Shown here piece after piece: positions 19,191-28,435 of a stretch of 28,435 nucleotides of DNA. The DNA lies in contig JAENRP010000457.1 of assembly GCA_024741835.1 (NCBI GenBank), positions 1-28,435 of the forward strand. The letters are read 5' to 3'. The stretch is from Diplocarpon mali. Its lineage: Eukaryota > Ascomycota > Leotiomycetes > Helotiales > Drepanopezizaceae. A program made the position numbers and the translations under genes. Numbering within the stretch: the stretch's first letter is position 1; every line of letters starts with the position of its first letter. The notes beneath the pieces are model-generated. The model did no database searches. It saw only the letters and a list, made by a program, of their open reading frames with translations, and was not told the origin of the DNA.

Positions 19191-21310
19191 TAATAGGTAT
19201 ATAGCTAAATTAGAACTTATTATAAAGCGTTATCTTAGCTATAAGGAATACTATTAAGGTAAAGAAGTTATATTAAAGTATATTTAAAAGATCTAAATAG
19301 TTAATAGACTTATATTTAAAGAAAACGAGATTATAGTAACGCTCTAATTGAGCTTATTTTATAAAGTCTCTAATGCTTCTAAAGCGCAAAGTGAGGTCTA
19401 CTTTAAAGTATTAAAAACCCTTATTTGTAAAGAGCCTTTCTAAGATAATATTAGTAGTAAACTCCTTTATAATAGTAATATTGCAAAGCGTTATCCTTAT
19501 AAAAAAGCCGTTATATTATAAAAGAGAGTCTGCTATATATCTATTACCTCTCCTAATGATTAGGAGTCTTAAGGTACTTACTTTAATATATTACTATAAG
19601 TCGCTAGAAGGCTTAAAGGTGCTTACGATAAGTAAATCCTTTGAATTAACGATATAAGTAGCTATGCAATTATTAAGGAGCGTACTTAAAGAGAGCGGGT
19701 AGCGTTCTAGCTTAAAGAGGTAGTAGATGTTGAACGATTCTTTAAAAGCGTCGAAGGCAAAGGGATCTATTATTATAAAGACTAGTAAGTTCTCCCTTTT
19801 ACCTGAACTATCCTCCTTAAAGGCTAAAGCCTTTCCTTTGAATTTATCAATTGCTATTACTATAATATCATTCTCCTTAAGCTATACTTAAAGACCCTTG
19901 AACTAGTCTCTTGCATTTAATGCCTTTCGTATTTATAAGACCTCCTCTTGCAAAGGGAGAACCTTTATATTTTCCTTACGCCTATCTATAGTATATAATA
20001 GTTTCCAATAGTCCTAGGGCTTCTAATAGTGATTTTTAAAGCCTCTATAAGGGCACTTAGGCCTGATCTCCCTTTTAAAGCTTATAGAGCGATTTCGGGA
20101 GCTGCTCCTTAGAGCTTGCGAAAGGGTTTCGGCATCTAAGAGAGACTCTTAAGTAATAAAAACTATTAGTCCTTTATTATTAATTGCTCTATTAGATTTA
20201 ATGCCTGCTAGGGCGCGGCTTAGCTGTATTAAGTCGTGCTTATATAAGGTTCCTATCTACTTATTAGTAATGATTTCCTCCTTTAAGCGAGTCGCTTAAC
20301 TTAAATTAATCTTTATTGCAATTAAGTTTAAAAAGTTAGTAACTCCTAGTCTCCCTTTAATCTTAAGGAGATTATATTATTCTATTAAGCGGTACGCCTC
20401 CTACTACTCCTAGATCTACTGCTAAGTATTAGTTCTCTTAGTCTTGCCTTAATATAGTATATTGCGATACTAGAGCCTTATCTAAGACTGAATAGCCTTA
20501 TTAGAAGGCGTAATATTACGCTTTAAAATAAATACTAGGCCTTAGAGTAAGAGTTGCTAGTTTATTAAAATAGAATGCGGGTTGTTAATAGTAGTTTTAA
20601 TTATAGGAGTATCTCTATTAAGTATTAAGGAGGAGAGCTTCTTAGCTTGGATTTATACTTAAGCCATCGCAGAAGCTAAAAGCATTCTATTGATAGTCTT
20701 AAAGACCTATTCTAAGAGTATCTTATAGTATTTGCATTAGGTCTTCCAAGTTTCCTTACGCATATAGTGCTCTTTTATTAGGATTTTATATTTATCCTTA
20801 ATATTCTTATAAGAAGCCTATAAAAGAGGAGCCTTTGATAGATCTCTTAAAGGAAAGCGGGCGTAAATCTATTTAAATAGAGTCGCTATATACTCTTTAT
20901 ACGACCTCGCGTATACTATACAGAGGTTAGCCGTTTCCAATTCCTTAAGCTCCTATATAAAGGGAGCTTAAGGCTTAGTCTTTATAATTAACTTAAATAG
21001 GAGTTTTAGATCGGTAAAAATGGTGATATTATAAAGCTTAGCAAAGAATATATATTTATTAAACTACTTTACTTAAGAGGCAGAAGTATTAAAGCAAGGC
21101 TTAAAGATGCTTAAAGATTTAGATATATTAAATAGAGTTTAGTGAAAAAGGTTAGGTATATAAATAAAGTTTGCAAATGAGGTTCGATTAGAAGTTAGAG
21201 ATTTATTAATTGAAAATAAAGGTCCTTTGAGTTATTATAAATACTCGAAAAGTCGGTCAAAAGCTTAAAGGGCCCTTTAGCCAGTTGCATATAAAGAGAA
21301 AGCATATTAA
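19191..21310 (-). pseudogene. Copia-1b gag and protease
   Basis: This is the homologue of 12716-14830. The protease motif near 19666-19680 reads LLNNC as in Copia-1a. The gag knuckle lies near 20000-20065, where the final Cys (TGT) has also become Tyr (TAT). Plus-strand open frames present in Copia-1a (for example 13577-13819) are not maintained here, supporting the view that those were chance shadows. The element's 5' leader and primer site follow at 21311-21331. Confidence 0.75.
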
Positions 21311-21331
21311 AGTGCTCATAAGGCTTATAAC

Positions 21332-21528
21332 TATAGTGCAGTTGGCTAGAGGGCCTTTATTAGGTCGCTTAAGAGGCTTGCAGAAGTAGGAGAAGATAAT
21401 TGATTATATTATTATCTAGTATATATATAGTAAGGAGACTTCGGAAAGAAAAGGGAGAGTCTATGACTCAGCAGAGTCACGTGGAGGGTCTCCAGAATAA
21501 GTGGAGACTCCGCCCATTCTGCACGACA
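21332..21528 (-). repeat. Copia-1b 5' LTR
   Basis: This is a 197-bp LTR, plus strand TATAGTGCAG (decayed TGTAGTGCGG) to CTGCACGACA. It carries GCAGAAGTA and the missing G in CAGCAGAGTC, matching the LTR at 6388-6584 and not the two Copia-1a LTRs. Its right end is intact and is followed by the TTAGA duplication. Confidence 0.93.
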
Positions 21529-21533
21529 TTAGA
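21529..21533. repeat. Target-site duplication TTAGA, right copy
   Basis: This is the partner of 6383-6387. Immediately after it the minus-strand Copia-2 frame runs Y-x-D-F-T-S-T-L and joins SLKLTPFSKEP on the far side with no frame change when one TTAGA is counted once. Confidence 0.88.
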
Positions 21534-22870
21534 GTACTAGTAAAATCCCTGTACTAAAGCGCTAGGGAGTCTCGAAGGCTGTATAAGGCGCGATCGAGCT
21601 CTACTACCTTATCTTTCTACTTCTAACCATCTAGTAAGAAGCAAATAACTAGCGCGCTCCAAGGGTCTCTCTTAGCATTTATAAAGGCATTAATAATATC
21701 GAACTATCGGAGCTCTATATCGAATTTAGCAGCTATTACTATTATAACCTTAAAAGATCTTAATGCAAGCGTCGCAGTATAGGTAGAGAAAATAGAAGCT
21801 TCCTCCTAAAGATCTTCCCTTACTACTATTCTTGACCTAAAGCGGCTAATCTCCTTAGAGGAGTTTAGCTTATAAGTAAAGACCTACTTTAGTAGTATAG
21901 GCCTTATTATAGCCTTACTTCTATTGATCACTCTTTAGCAATTGCGCGCTTCTAAGTTCCTAATCTCAATTCTGGCTCCCTTTTTAAATTGCTCTTTAAA
22001 AGGGTGATTTGCAAGCTCCTTCTAATAAGTTAGCGCTTTAGGAAGCTTATCTTAAGGTGGAATTAAAAGGGTAGAGTTTCCTCTAAAGCTTTTAGATTGA
22101 ATCGCTGCAGCAACGACGCAGTATACTACTTTATACTCTTCTTTATCAGTTCTCGCAAGCTCTTAACTTAGCTAGAAAGTCGATATAAAGCTATTTACCT
22201 ACTTTAATTAATATATTTTAAGTTCTTCGAAGGCTAGCAGGAGATCCTTGATATATATTGCATATATAGCATTCCCGCTCCCTCTTCTCCTTTTTAACCT
22301 GCAGAGCGGTATAGGTACTATTTCTTACTTCTTATTAGGCTTCTTGCGTTTTCAAAAGGCCCTTATATTAAGTACTTTAGGCTAAGCTTCTATTAGTTTC
22401 AAAGAGCTCCCTCTTTCGGTATTACCCTTAAGAGCTTCCATATCCTAGCGTAGCTCTCGATCGATCGGTACTTCTAATAAGAGCTAGTATACTTCTTCAC
22501 CAGTTGCCTATAGTAGAGCTTCTAGTAATTCAAGGGCCTGCTCCTACCCTTGCGATTGCTTAGTTTATATAGCAACTAAAGGCCTGGTATTACGCTCCCT
22601 AGCAGAACTGGCATTTATAATATCGCTTTCGATGCTCCTTCCAACTATTGATAATTATCTTAGAGCGTTTAACCCTTTGCTATTAGGCAGCTGCTCTTAA
22701 GTAGCTAAAGTAGAAATGCTATAAGTAGCCTTATAAGGGATAAGAGCCTTTGATAGATCTGAGCTTAGAGCTTTTATTAGTAAAAGATTAATAGGCTTAC
22801 CTCTTATTAGGTTATCCGTAGGCTATTTATCCAAAGCTCCTTCTATATTCTTAACGATTAACTTAGCGTC
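21534..22870 (-). pseudogene. Copia-2 reverse transcriptase N-terminal half and linker
   Basis: This is the 5' continuation of the fragment at 5812-6387. The minus strand shows ELDRALYSLRDSLAL near 21555-21605, then upstream blocks for motif A and the KVFTYK-like start near 21850-21900, and a charged linker above about 22080. The sequence is interrupted at codon level exactly where the Copia-1b LTR ends. It is diverged from Copia-1 (different linker and many replacements), so it belongs to a related but separate Copia family. Stops are frequent. Confidence 0.85.
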
Positions 22871-23960
22871 TTAAGCTTCCTCCTCCTCCTCTTCGATCAT
22901 TTATATAATCTCTTTGATAATTAGGAGCAAATGGCCAGCTACCTTTTTATACTCCTTAAAGTAGAATTTAGACTTATCGAACTCGATATTTTAAGAGATT
23001 ATAACCTTTTAGAGCTTAGGTACTTAGATCTTATATATATTAGTAGCGCAGTAACTAACTAAGTATCTAATATGCCTTTATAGTATAGTTTTAAAAGCTC
23101 TCTTATTCTTTAGAGCTTCCTTCTCTTTTGCTAATAGGTATGCGCGCGCTCTATATGCTTTTATATCCCCCTATTCTAGTCTTAAATCAGTAGTAAGCTT
23201 TATAGTGATTTGCGGATCATACTACTTAAAGTATTATTTAAACTAGAGCTAAAGCACCTTATTTAAACTCTTCTATCTCTTACGCTTTAATAGGCCGATA
23301 TTATAAAGGTATATTGCAGCTAGTACGGCTTTAAGCCATAAGTGCTTTAGGAGGTTAGTAGAGATTAGCATAATAAGTGCCTTTTTAATAATCTCTGCTC
23401 CTACTCTCTTAAAGGCTCTATTTGATTTATAAGTATAAGATAGAGTGACTTCTATTTCTATGCCTTTAGCTTTGCACTACTCTTTATATATCAATGCTCC
23501 TTATAAGAGAAATACCAAAGTATTATTATCGCTCTTTAAAATATATAAGAAGAGGTAGTAATAGCGCTTTACTTATACTTTAAAAGATTAAAGAGCTCTT
23601 AGAATTAGCGTTAAGGACTTATAGAATAGAGTATATTTAAATAACTTCCTATTAAATTCATCCTTAATTAGGAGAAGCCAGCTTTTTAAAGAGAGGCTTA
23701 ATATACTATAGTCAAATAGGTCCTAGGAGCACCTAAAGAACGGTCTTAAAGCCTTAAAATCTAACTCTCTCTTAAAAGGCTTTTGCTTAGCTTTTGCTTA
23801 AGCGCAAGCTTTACAATTGATTTATAGCTTCCCCTTGATCTTTACCCCCTTTGTGTTTAGTATAAGCTTCTTAAGCGCCTCTACTCCTAGATAGCCTAAT
23901 CGAAGGTGCTAAATATCTGCTGAATCGTTCCTAGCTCTTAAGAATACGCTACTCCTTAGG
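22871..23960 (-). pseudogene. Copia-2 integrase
   Basis: The minus-strand translation near 23790-23915 gives HLRLGYLGVEALKKLIL, TKGVKIKGKL, NCKACAQ-like sequence: the HHCC zinc domain with a His-to-Tyr change in LGH. The core carries LLIKDEFNRKLF, KSDNNTLVF (about 23522-23535), SYTYKSNRAFKRVGAEIIKK with the downstream Glu, and HLWLKAVLAAIYLYN. C-terminal blocks include RHIRYLVSY and NIEFDKSKFYF, followed by an acidic run (EEEEEE) near 22875. It is clearly Copia-type and inactive because of many stops. Confidence 0.88.
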
Positions 23961-25770
23961 GGTTTATATTAGCTTTGCAAACGCTATTATAAAGTAGGGA
24001 AAGCTAAGCAGGTTGGTTAAGCATAGTATAGCGAGTTAAGAGTGTTATAAAAGTTGATAGGCTTATATTCAAATACTATAACATTCGACCTACGCTCTAG
24101 CTGCTTTACAACTATATTATTATCTGCTATACCCTTTTAAAGCATCGCATCTAGGCCTATATACTATACCTTAGCCTTCTTTAAAAGAGGCTCTAAGATA
24201 ATATTAATATTAAACCTATTTATAAGCACTACATTCCTAAGCTCTAAGTCTCCTCTATTAGCAAAAACCCCTTTTATTAGATATATACCCTTCTCCTTTA
24301 TTAGCAGACTCAAGCTCCTTGCCTTTATATAGTCCTAGGGATATGCGATTTTTAATAATCTAGGAATTAGAAGCTCCTTTCGATTAATAAGGTGCATCGC
24401 AGCGCAGTTATTAAGTAAGGTTGTATTCGAAAGAGCATAAGGAGCTTTAAGGGTAGAGTATATTCCTAAGGTAAAGTCTTTAAAGAGAGTTAGATCTAAG
24501 AGGGTGGCTATAATCTTAGATTTGCCGCTTCTTAAAGCTTTAGCAGATATTCTTTCCTTAAATTAATCTATAAGAGCGTATTTAATATAAGAGAGCTTAG
24601 CTCAAAGCTCTCTCCATTCTAAGGAAGTAAGGTTTTCATATATTCTTTTAACCTTATTATAGCTAGGGAGGTTTTAAAGCGTACCTTCCTTAGCGCTAAT
24701 TAAGGCGTATTTCAGCCTATTACACTCCTTTAAGTTCTAGAAGTGATTTTTAACCTAAGGGCAAGGGCACTTTTTAACGCTCCCCTTAAGAGTCTTCTTC
24801 GCCTTGCCTTTACTCAATGCTCTTAGATTAGTATAATCGCCTACTCTTTTAAGTGAGGCATATACTCTAAGGGTTGCCTTTAATAAAGAGCTTGCAAGGC
24901 TTTGCTCTATTAAGCTTAAGAACCAATTAATATAATAGACTATATCTTTTCTATACTCTAAGCCTAGCTTATTATCTTTAATAAGCTCTGCCTAGGTCTG
25001 CTAAGACTAAGTAAAAGCTTAGCAGTAAACCAACTATAGAAACTTTATAATTGTAAGAGAGCTTTAAACCTCTAGGATTCTATACATTTATACTTCTTAA
25101 TAGATCTCCTTAAAGCTAGCAAGCTAGGTCTTCGGTTCTACTTTACTACTCCTTATTTTAAAGAGCTTATTATTATAGTCTTCCCGAATTGACTCTATTA
25201 TACTAACCTTAAAGGGGGCTAGTTCCTTACGCAGGTGCTTTATAATCTATTGAATTAATAGTTTCCCCGCTTCCTTATAGTCATATTGCACTGCTTGAAG
25301 TAACGTAAGGTATACTATCTTAGTAATCCAATAGTATAACTGAGTATAAGAGCTCCTATTCCTTTTCCACATTTCTATTATAAGATTGTATTACATTACT
25401 GCCATTTTATACTTTAGCTCTATATCTTTAGCTATTATCTTTGCAAGTAGTAGTAGAGCTAGCATTTATTAATCAGTAGCTTCCTACTATTAGTATAACT
25501 TATAGTAGCTTTGCAATACTCTTTAGTCCTATCCTTCTACAATTTTTTCAAGCTGCGGCAGTTCTATTTCTAGATCCAGCAGGTATAGAGCTTTATTCTT
25601 ATAGAGCGGAGCTTAATTTCCTATCTCTATAGTATACAGTTTAGGGTTATTAACCTATCTTAGCTTCTCTATATGCTTCTAGAGGCGTAGAAATTCGGCC
25701 TGAAACTCTAGCTTAGCGTACCAAATGCGCTATGACTTCCTATCCTAAAGCATAACTCTACTAGAGCTAA
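23961..25770 (-). pseudogene. Copia-2 gag and protease
   Basis: The protease motif at about 24404-24418 reads LLNNCAAMHLIN on the minus strand, the same Asn-Asn-Cys form as Copia-1. The gag knuckle near 24740-24780 reads KKCPCP, V, KNHF, with the last Cys lost. The gag N-terminal half near 25560-25770 gives AKLEFQAEFLRLQKHIEKLR and IELPQLEKIVEG, a helical coiled-coil-like stretch typical of capsid precursors. The start codon is not certain. The gene would have been expressed from the LTR at 25875-26117. Confidence 0.72.
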
Positions 25771-25874
25771 GCTCCTAAGCTTCTTTTTACTAGTATTCGC
25801 TTATATTGATTGGAATAGTAGGAAGTATAGGTTCTATTAGTTGGCTAGGAGCGTTAGAACATCAAGTCAGGTCG

Positions 25875-26117
25875 TATAACGCATATAGGCAATGGAGAAT
25901 AGATGAAAAATAGTAGTAAAACCTCTCTAAGAAGCCTTTAAATACAGTGGATTTTTGATCGTTTGCTCTTAAGAGTTGCGAATAGTGCTAATAACTATCG
26001 TACTATATTTAGAAAGGGATTCTCAGTAGTGGTAGAAGCTTGTAAAATTCTACTCTAACTGTATATCTGAGCTCCCTTTATAGAAGTGCTCCGTGGCCAC
26101 TTCAGGGGTACATTACA
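25875..26117 (-). repeat. Candidate Copia-2 5' LTR
   Basis: On the minus strand this 243-bp stretch starts TGTAATGTACCCC and ends GCGTTATA, which would be GTTACA before a C-to-T change. That gives an inverted terminal TGTAA/TTACA pair and TG/CA ends. It lies where the Copia-2 5' LTR is expected, just upstream of gag. No partner is visible because the 3' end of Copia-2 is cut off by the Gypsy insertion. The inner boundary could shift by several bases. Confidence 0.4.
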
Positions 26118-26453
26118 TAAGCCAGTCCTCAGAGGCCTCAGTACCTGAGGCTCCTTATGGCGCAACAGTATATTAGATAAGATAGGAATTATATTAATCT
26201 TTAAATAGATAATACAAGGGCGATTGCACTTATAAAGAATCTATACTTATATAAGCGATCAAAATATATTAATATTACCTACTACTTTATTTGCAACCTT
26301 ATTATAAAGAATAAGTTATTAATCACTTATATTTTAATTAATTAAATAGTAGTAGATAGATTTATAAAGCCATTAGAAACAGTTGCAAAGTTTAAAGCAT
26401 TTAAAGATATACTAGGGTTGCAAAAGACAATAGGGGCTTAGTAGGATTAAGGA
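26118..26453. other. AT-rich flank with a short hairpin, no gene seen
   Basis: This is sequence outside Copia-2. A perfect 7-bp stem, GCCTCAG/CTGAGGC with a TAC loop, lies at 26135-26151. The rest is AT-rich with no open frame, RNA gene or recognisable domain on either strand. Confidence 0.5.
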
Positions 26454-26615
26454 CAACTCCTAGGCCTGCCCTGCGAGTTAGGTCATATAGTCTTATAAAG
26501 GAAAGTTTTTTTTAAATCAACTCCTAGGCCTAGACCGCGAGTTAAGTCATATAGTCTTATAAAGGAGCGCTTTTGGGAAAATTAACTCCTAGTCCTACCT
26601 TATAGGTAGAGTTTG
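26454..26615. repeat. Three direct repeats spaced 64-65 bp
   Basis: A 49-bp unit at 26454-26502 (CAACTCCTAGGCC...TATAAAGGA) recurs at 26518-26566 with 5 mismatches by eye. A shorter third copy starts at 26583 (TAACTCCTAGTCC). Each begins with AACTC and contains GAGTT some 20 bp later, giving imperfect dyad symmetry. Units share ATATAGTCTTATAAAGGA at their right end. It could be a decayed tandem satellite or part of an unrecognised LTR or terminal region; no coding signal. Confidence 0.75.
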
Positions 26616-27741
26616 GTAATTTCAATAGAGGTTACTATTAATTAATTGTTTTTAATTTAAAGAAATACTCAAGAGTTAGATTAGCGCAAAAGGATAGTTA
26701 TTATTTTCCTAACTATAGGTCAATTGGAATAAGGTTTGAATAGAGGTATTAAGATAGGTAATATAGCTATTACTTTAATATATTATTATATGACCCTATT
26801 GCTTAATCAGTAGGATATTAACACGTATATAGCTATAGGGAAGAAAGGGGTAACCTTCCTTCCCTAACTCTTACTAATATATCGACTATCGACCTTTAGA
26901 AGCCTCCTTAACCTACTGCGCCGACTTACTTAAGCTCAATAAGCTAAAGCATATTCTAATCGAAGGAAAGTATAATAAGTTAGAGCCTGCTAATGAAAAT
27001 AAGTAGAGAGGAGATCTAAAGAAGTATTAATAGGACATTAGAGCAATTATATATACTATGGTATATATATGTTGGTACGCAGATTCCTATACAGGAGGCA
27101 AGCTGCCCTCGTTCCTAGGGTCATCCTATATAGCTGTACCATATGCGATATAAGGGGTTTTGTATGTATTTCAGACGGCTATTCAGCCGGAGGACCTTAG
27201 AAGGATATTTATATATAGCTAAGAGGGACTATAGGAAGGAGGACATTTATAGGTATAAAGGTACTATCTCAGTTATATAGAGATAAATAGATATTATAAT
27301 AGATTCTTTTTAATAATAAGTACTCAACTATATTTATATAAATATCAATTACTAGTATAGAACCTATACTAATTAGTAGTAGCACCTTTACTATAAATAG
27401 CAAGGTTATTAAATTAAAGAATTCTTTCTTAATTTAAGGAGTATTTAATTATATTTCCGGCTTACTTTAAATACTAACTTAAACGTATAAAGTAATATCA
27501 GTTACTATTAAAAGGGAAAAGGCGAAAGGTATGCGAATTAAGCTAGAGTTATTACTTTAAAGGTAGATACTATCCTCTTCTACCTGCGTTCTATTACGCA
27601 TTATAATTAAGGCAAAACCAAAGTGCAATCGGTATTTCGATTATAATTAGACAATAGCGCAATAATATGCAAAATATAACTATATTAGACTTCTTTTGGA
27701 CCCTACTAAGGCGCAAAGCAATATTCGGATAATATTAGGAA
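26616..27741 (+). pseudogene. AT-rich region with possible degraded plus-strand coding sequence
   Basis: From about 26880 to 27300 two plus-strand frames read as plausible protein, interrupted almost only by TAA/TAG. Examples are LEQLYILWYIYVGTQIP and KGFCMYFRRLFSRRTLEGYL in one frame, and LLKLNKLKHILIEGKYNKL and VFQTAIQPEDLRRIFI in another. I could not decide which is real, found no known domain, and see nothing clear from 26616 to 26880. It may be the upstream part of the coding region that begins near 27742. Confidence 0.3.
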
Positions 27742-28435
27742 ATGATTAAAGGGGGACTATTAATACCGCTTAACCTAAGGTAACCCTAGATACTAAGGGA
27801 CCTTAGAAGGGATATAAGACCTTAAGAGGATCAACTTAGCAAAGAGGCCCTTAGACTAAAAGACCTTTATATAAAGAACTTTCAAAAGATATTATAAGAT
27901 AGCAAAAGGAGAGGGTTATACCTCGCTAAGGACTTTTAAAAGGAGTTCTAAGATTAGATAGTTAGCGACTTTAAATCGCTAGATAAAGACGTTTAATAAC
28001 GCCTAAGGGACGACCTTTGGTACTATAGAGTATACATTTAGCATAGGAAGGGCGTTTCGATCGGTTAAGCACTTTTCGATATAGTACACTAAGAAGGGAA
28101 TAAGTGGCTAAAAGATCAGCTTGAATCATAGACCTAAGAAGTACCAAATTTGGTTATAGCCCAATCTCCGAGATATGGAATAAGGTCTACTTTAGAATTT
28201 GTGAAATATGAGGGCTGGCCGATATGGTAAAGAGAGTATAAGGTAGTATTGAGTAGTAAGTAATAGTAGTAGTTGAAGAACTTAGAGATTTAGGAGGCTT
28301 AGGAGGCTTGATTCCTAACTACAGGAGCAAAGCAATCTATATATACAAAATATCTTGAGCTTCTAGAACCTTCTAGTATATTAGAGTTATACTAGATTAT
28401 AAATCAATATAGGTATACGTAATGCAATACGTAAT
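27742..28435 (+). pseudogene. Unrecognised Q/E/K-rich protein, inactivated by RIP-type stops; runs off window
   Basis: The plus-strand frame starting at ATG 27742 stays in one register for about 690 bp to the window edge, although it contains roughly two dozen stops. All but one are TAA or TAG, the products expected from CAA/CAG; the exception is a TGA (from CGA). Fragments look like a real hydrophilic protein: ILRDLRRDI, EALRLKDLYIKNFQKIL, DFKSLDKDV, RLRDDLWYYRVYI, GNKWLKDQLES, PNLVIAQSPRYGIRSTLEFV, KYEGWPIW, SIYTKYLELLEPSSILELY. There is a run of four consecutive stop codons (likely a Gln tract) near 28260. The true start may be upstream, since the frame extends back with only RIP-type stops. 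I do not recognise the family; a transposon-encoded or host-derived repeated gene are both possible. Confidence 0.55.

Larger units (their letters stand above)
15050..21528 (-). mobile_element. Copia-1b, right part (internal region plus 5' LTR)
   Basis: This is the larger part of Copia-1b, resuming after the nested Copia-1a. It starts with the duplicated GCCTG and then runs parallel to 8568-15049 at an offset of about 6480-6487 bases, in the same orientation and with few indels. It is consistently more AT-rich than Copia-1a, with extra TAA/TAG codons. It ends in the 5' LTR 21332-21528, after which TTAGA (21529-21533) closes the outer insertion. With 6388-7477 it makes one complete dead element. 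Confidence 0.92.

Noticed and set aside
26454..26615. CRISPR array
   Set aside because: There are only two to three long, imperfect units with a fungal repeat context; unit length and similarity do not fit CRISPR repeats.
26880..28435. Tyrosine-recombinase (DUF3435/Starship captain or Crypton) gene
   Set aside because: I considered this because such genes are common in fungal AT-rich regions, but I could not find the R...HxxR...Y catalytic pattern or any family-specific block.
1..28435. Host genes, tRNA or rRNA genes
   Set aside because: No intact frame with a recognisable cellular domain and no convincing RNA gene was seen on either strand. The only tRNA-like match is the short primer-binding site.

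Overview
This window is a gene-poor, AT-rich, repeat-dense block that most resembles heterochromatin of a filamentous ascomycete. I recognise no intact host gene, rRNA or tRNA. Almost everything is LTR-retrotransposon sequence degraded by C:G to T:A transitions, the pattern left by repeat-induced point mutation (RIP). Reading frames stay in register over long distances but are interrupted by TAA/TAG where CAA/CAG (Gln) is expected, and catalytic Asp codons have become Asn.

Layout. (1) 1-5811, minus strand: a Ty3/Gypsy chromovirus lacking only its left end, with chromodomain, GPY/F-like motif, integrase, RNase H region, reverse transcriptase, gag zinc knuckle and 5' LTR. (2) 5812-6387 and 21529-26117, minus strand: two halves of one old Ty1/Copia element ('Copia-2'), split inside its reverse transcriptase by a 15.1-kb insertion. 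(3) 6388-7477 and 15050-21528, minus strand: a second Copia family member ('Copia-1b') bounded by LTRs at 6388-6584 and 21332-21528, with target-site duplication TTAGA on both sides. (4) 7478-15049, minus strand: a full-length member of the same family ('Copia-1a', LTRs 7478-7675 and 14852-15049) inserted into Copia-1b with target-site duplication GCCTG. The centre is thus a nested set, Copia-2 > Copia-1b > Copia-1a. The Gypsy element lies against the 3' part of Copia-2, probably as another insertion. Mutation load falls towards the innermost, youngest element.

Copia-1 carries more than gag-pol. Between RNase H and the 3' LTR is a GC-rich segment with open frames on the opposite (plus) strand: a Pro-rich and Cys-rich stretch (8121-8360) and an Ala/Pro-rich 124-codon frame (8554-8928). 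The latter is kept without indels in Copia-1b. This may be an accessory antisense gene and is the least explained part of the window.

(5) 26118-28435: AT-rich flank with a 64-65-bp-spaced repeat (26454-26615), a short hairpin, and a plus-strand degenerate coding region (about 27742 to the window end), unrecognised, whose stops are almost all at likely former Gln codons.

No element looks autonomous. Assignments rest on motif reading by eye; domain edges are approximate unless marked by LTR ends or target-site duplications.
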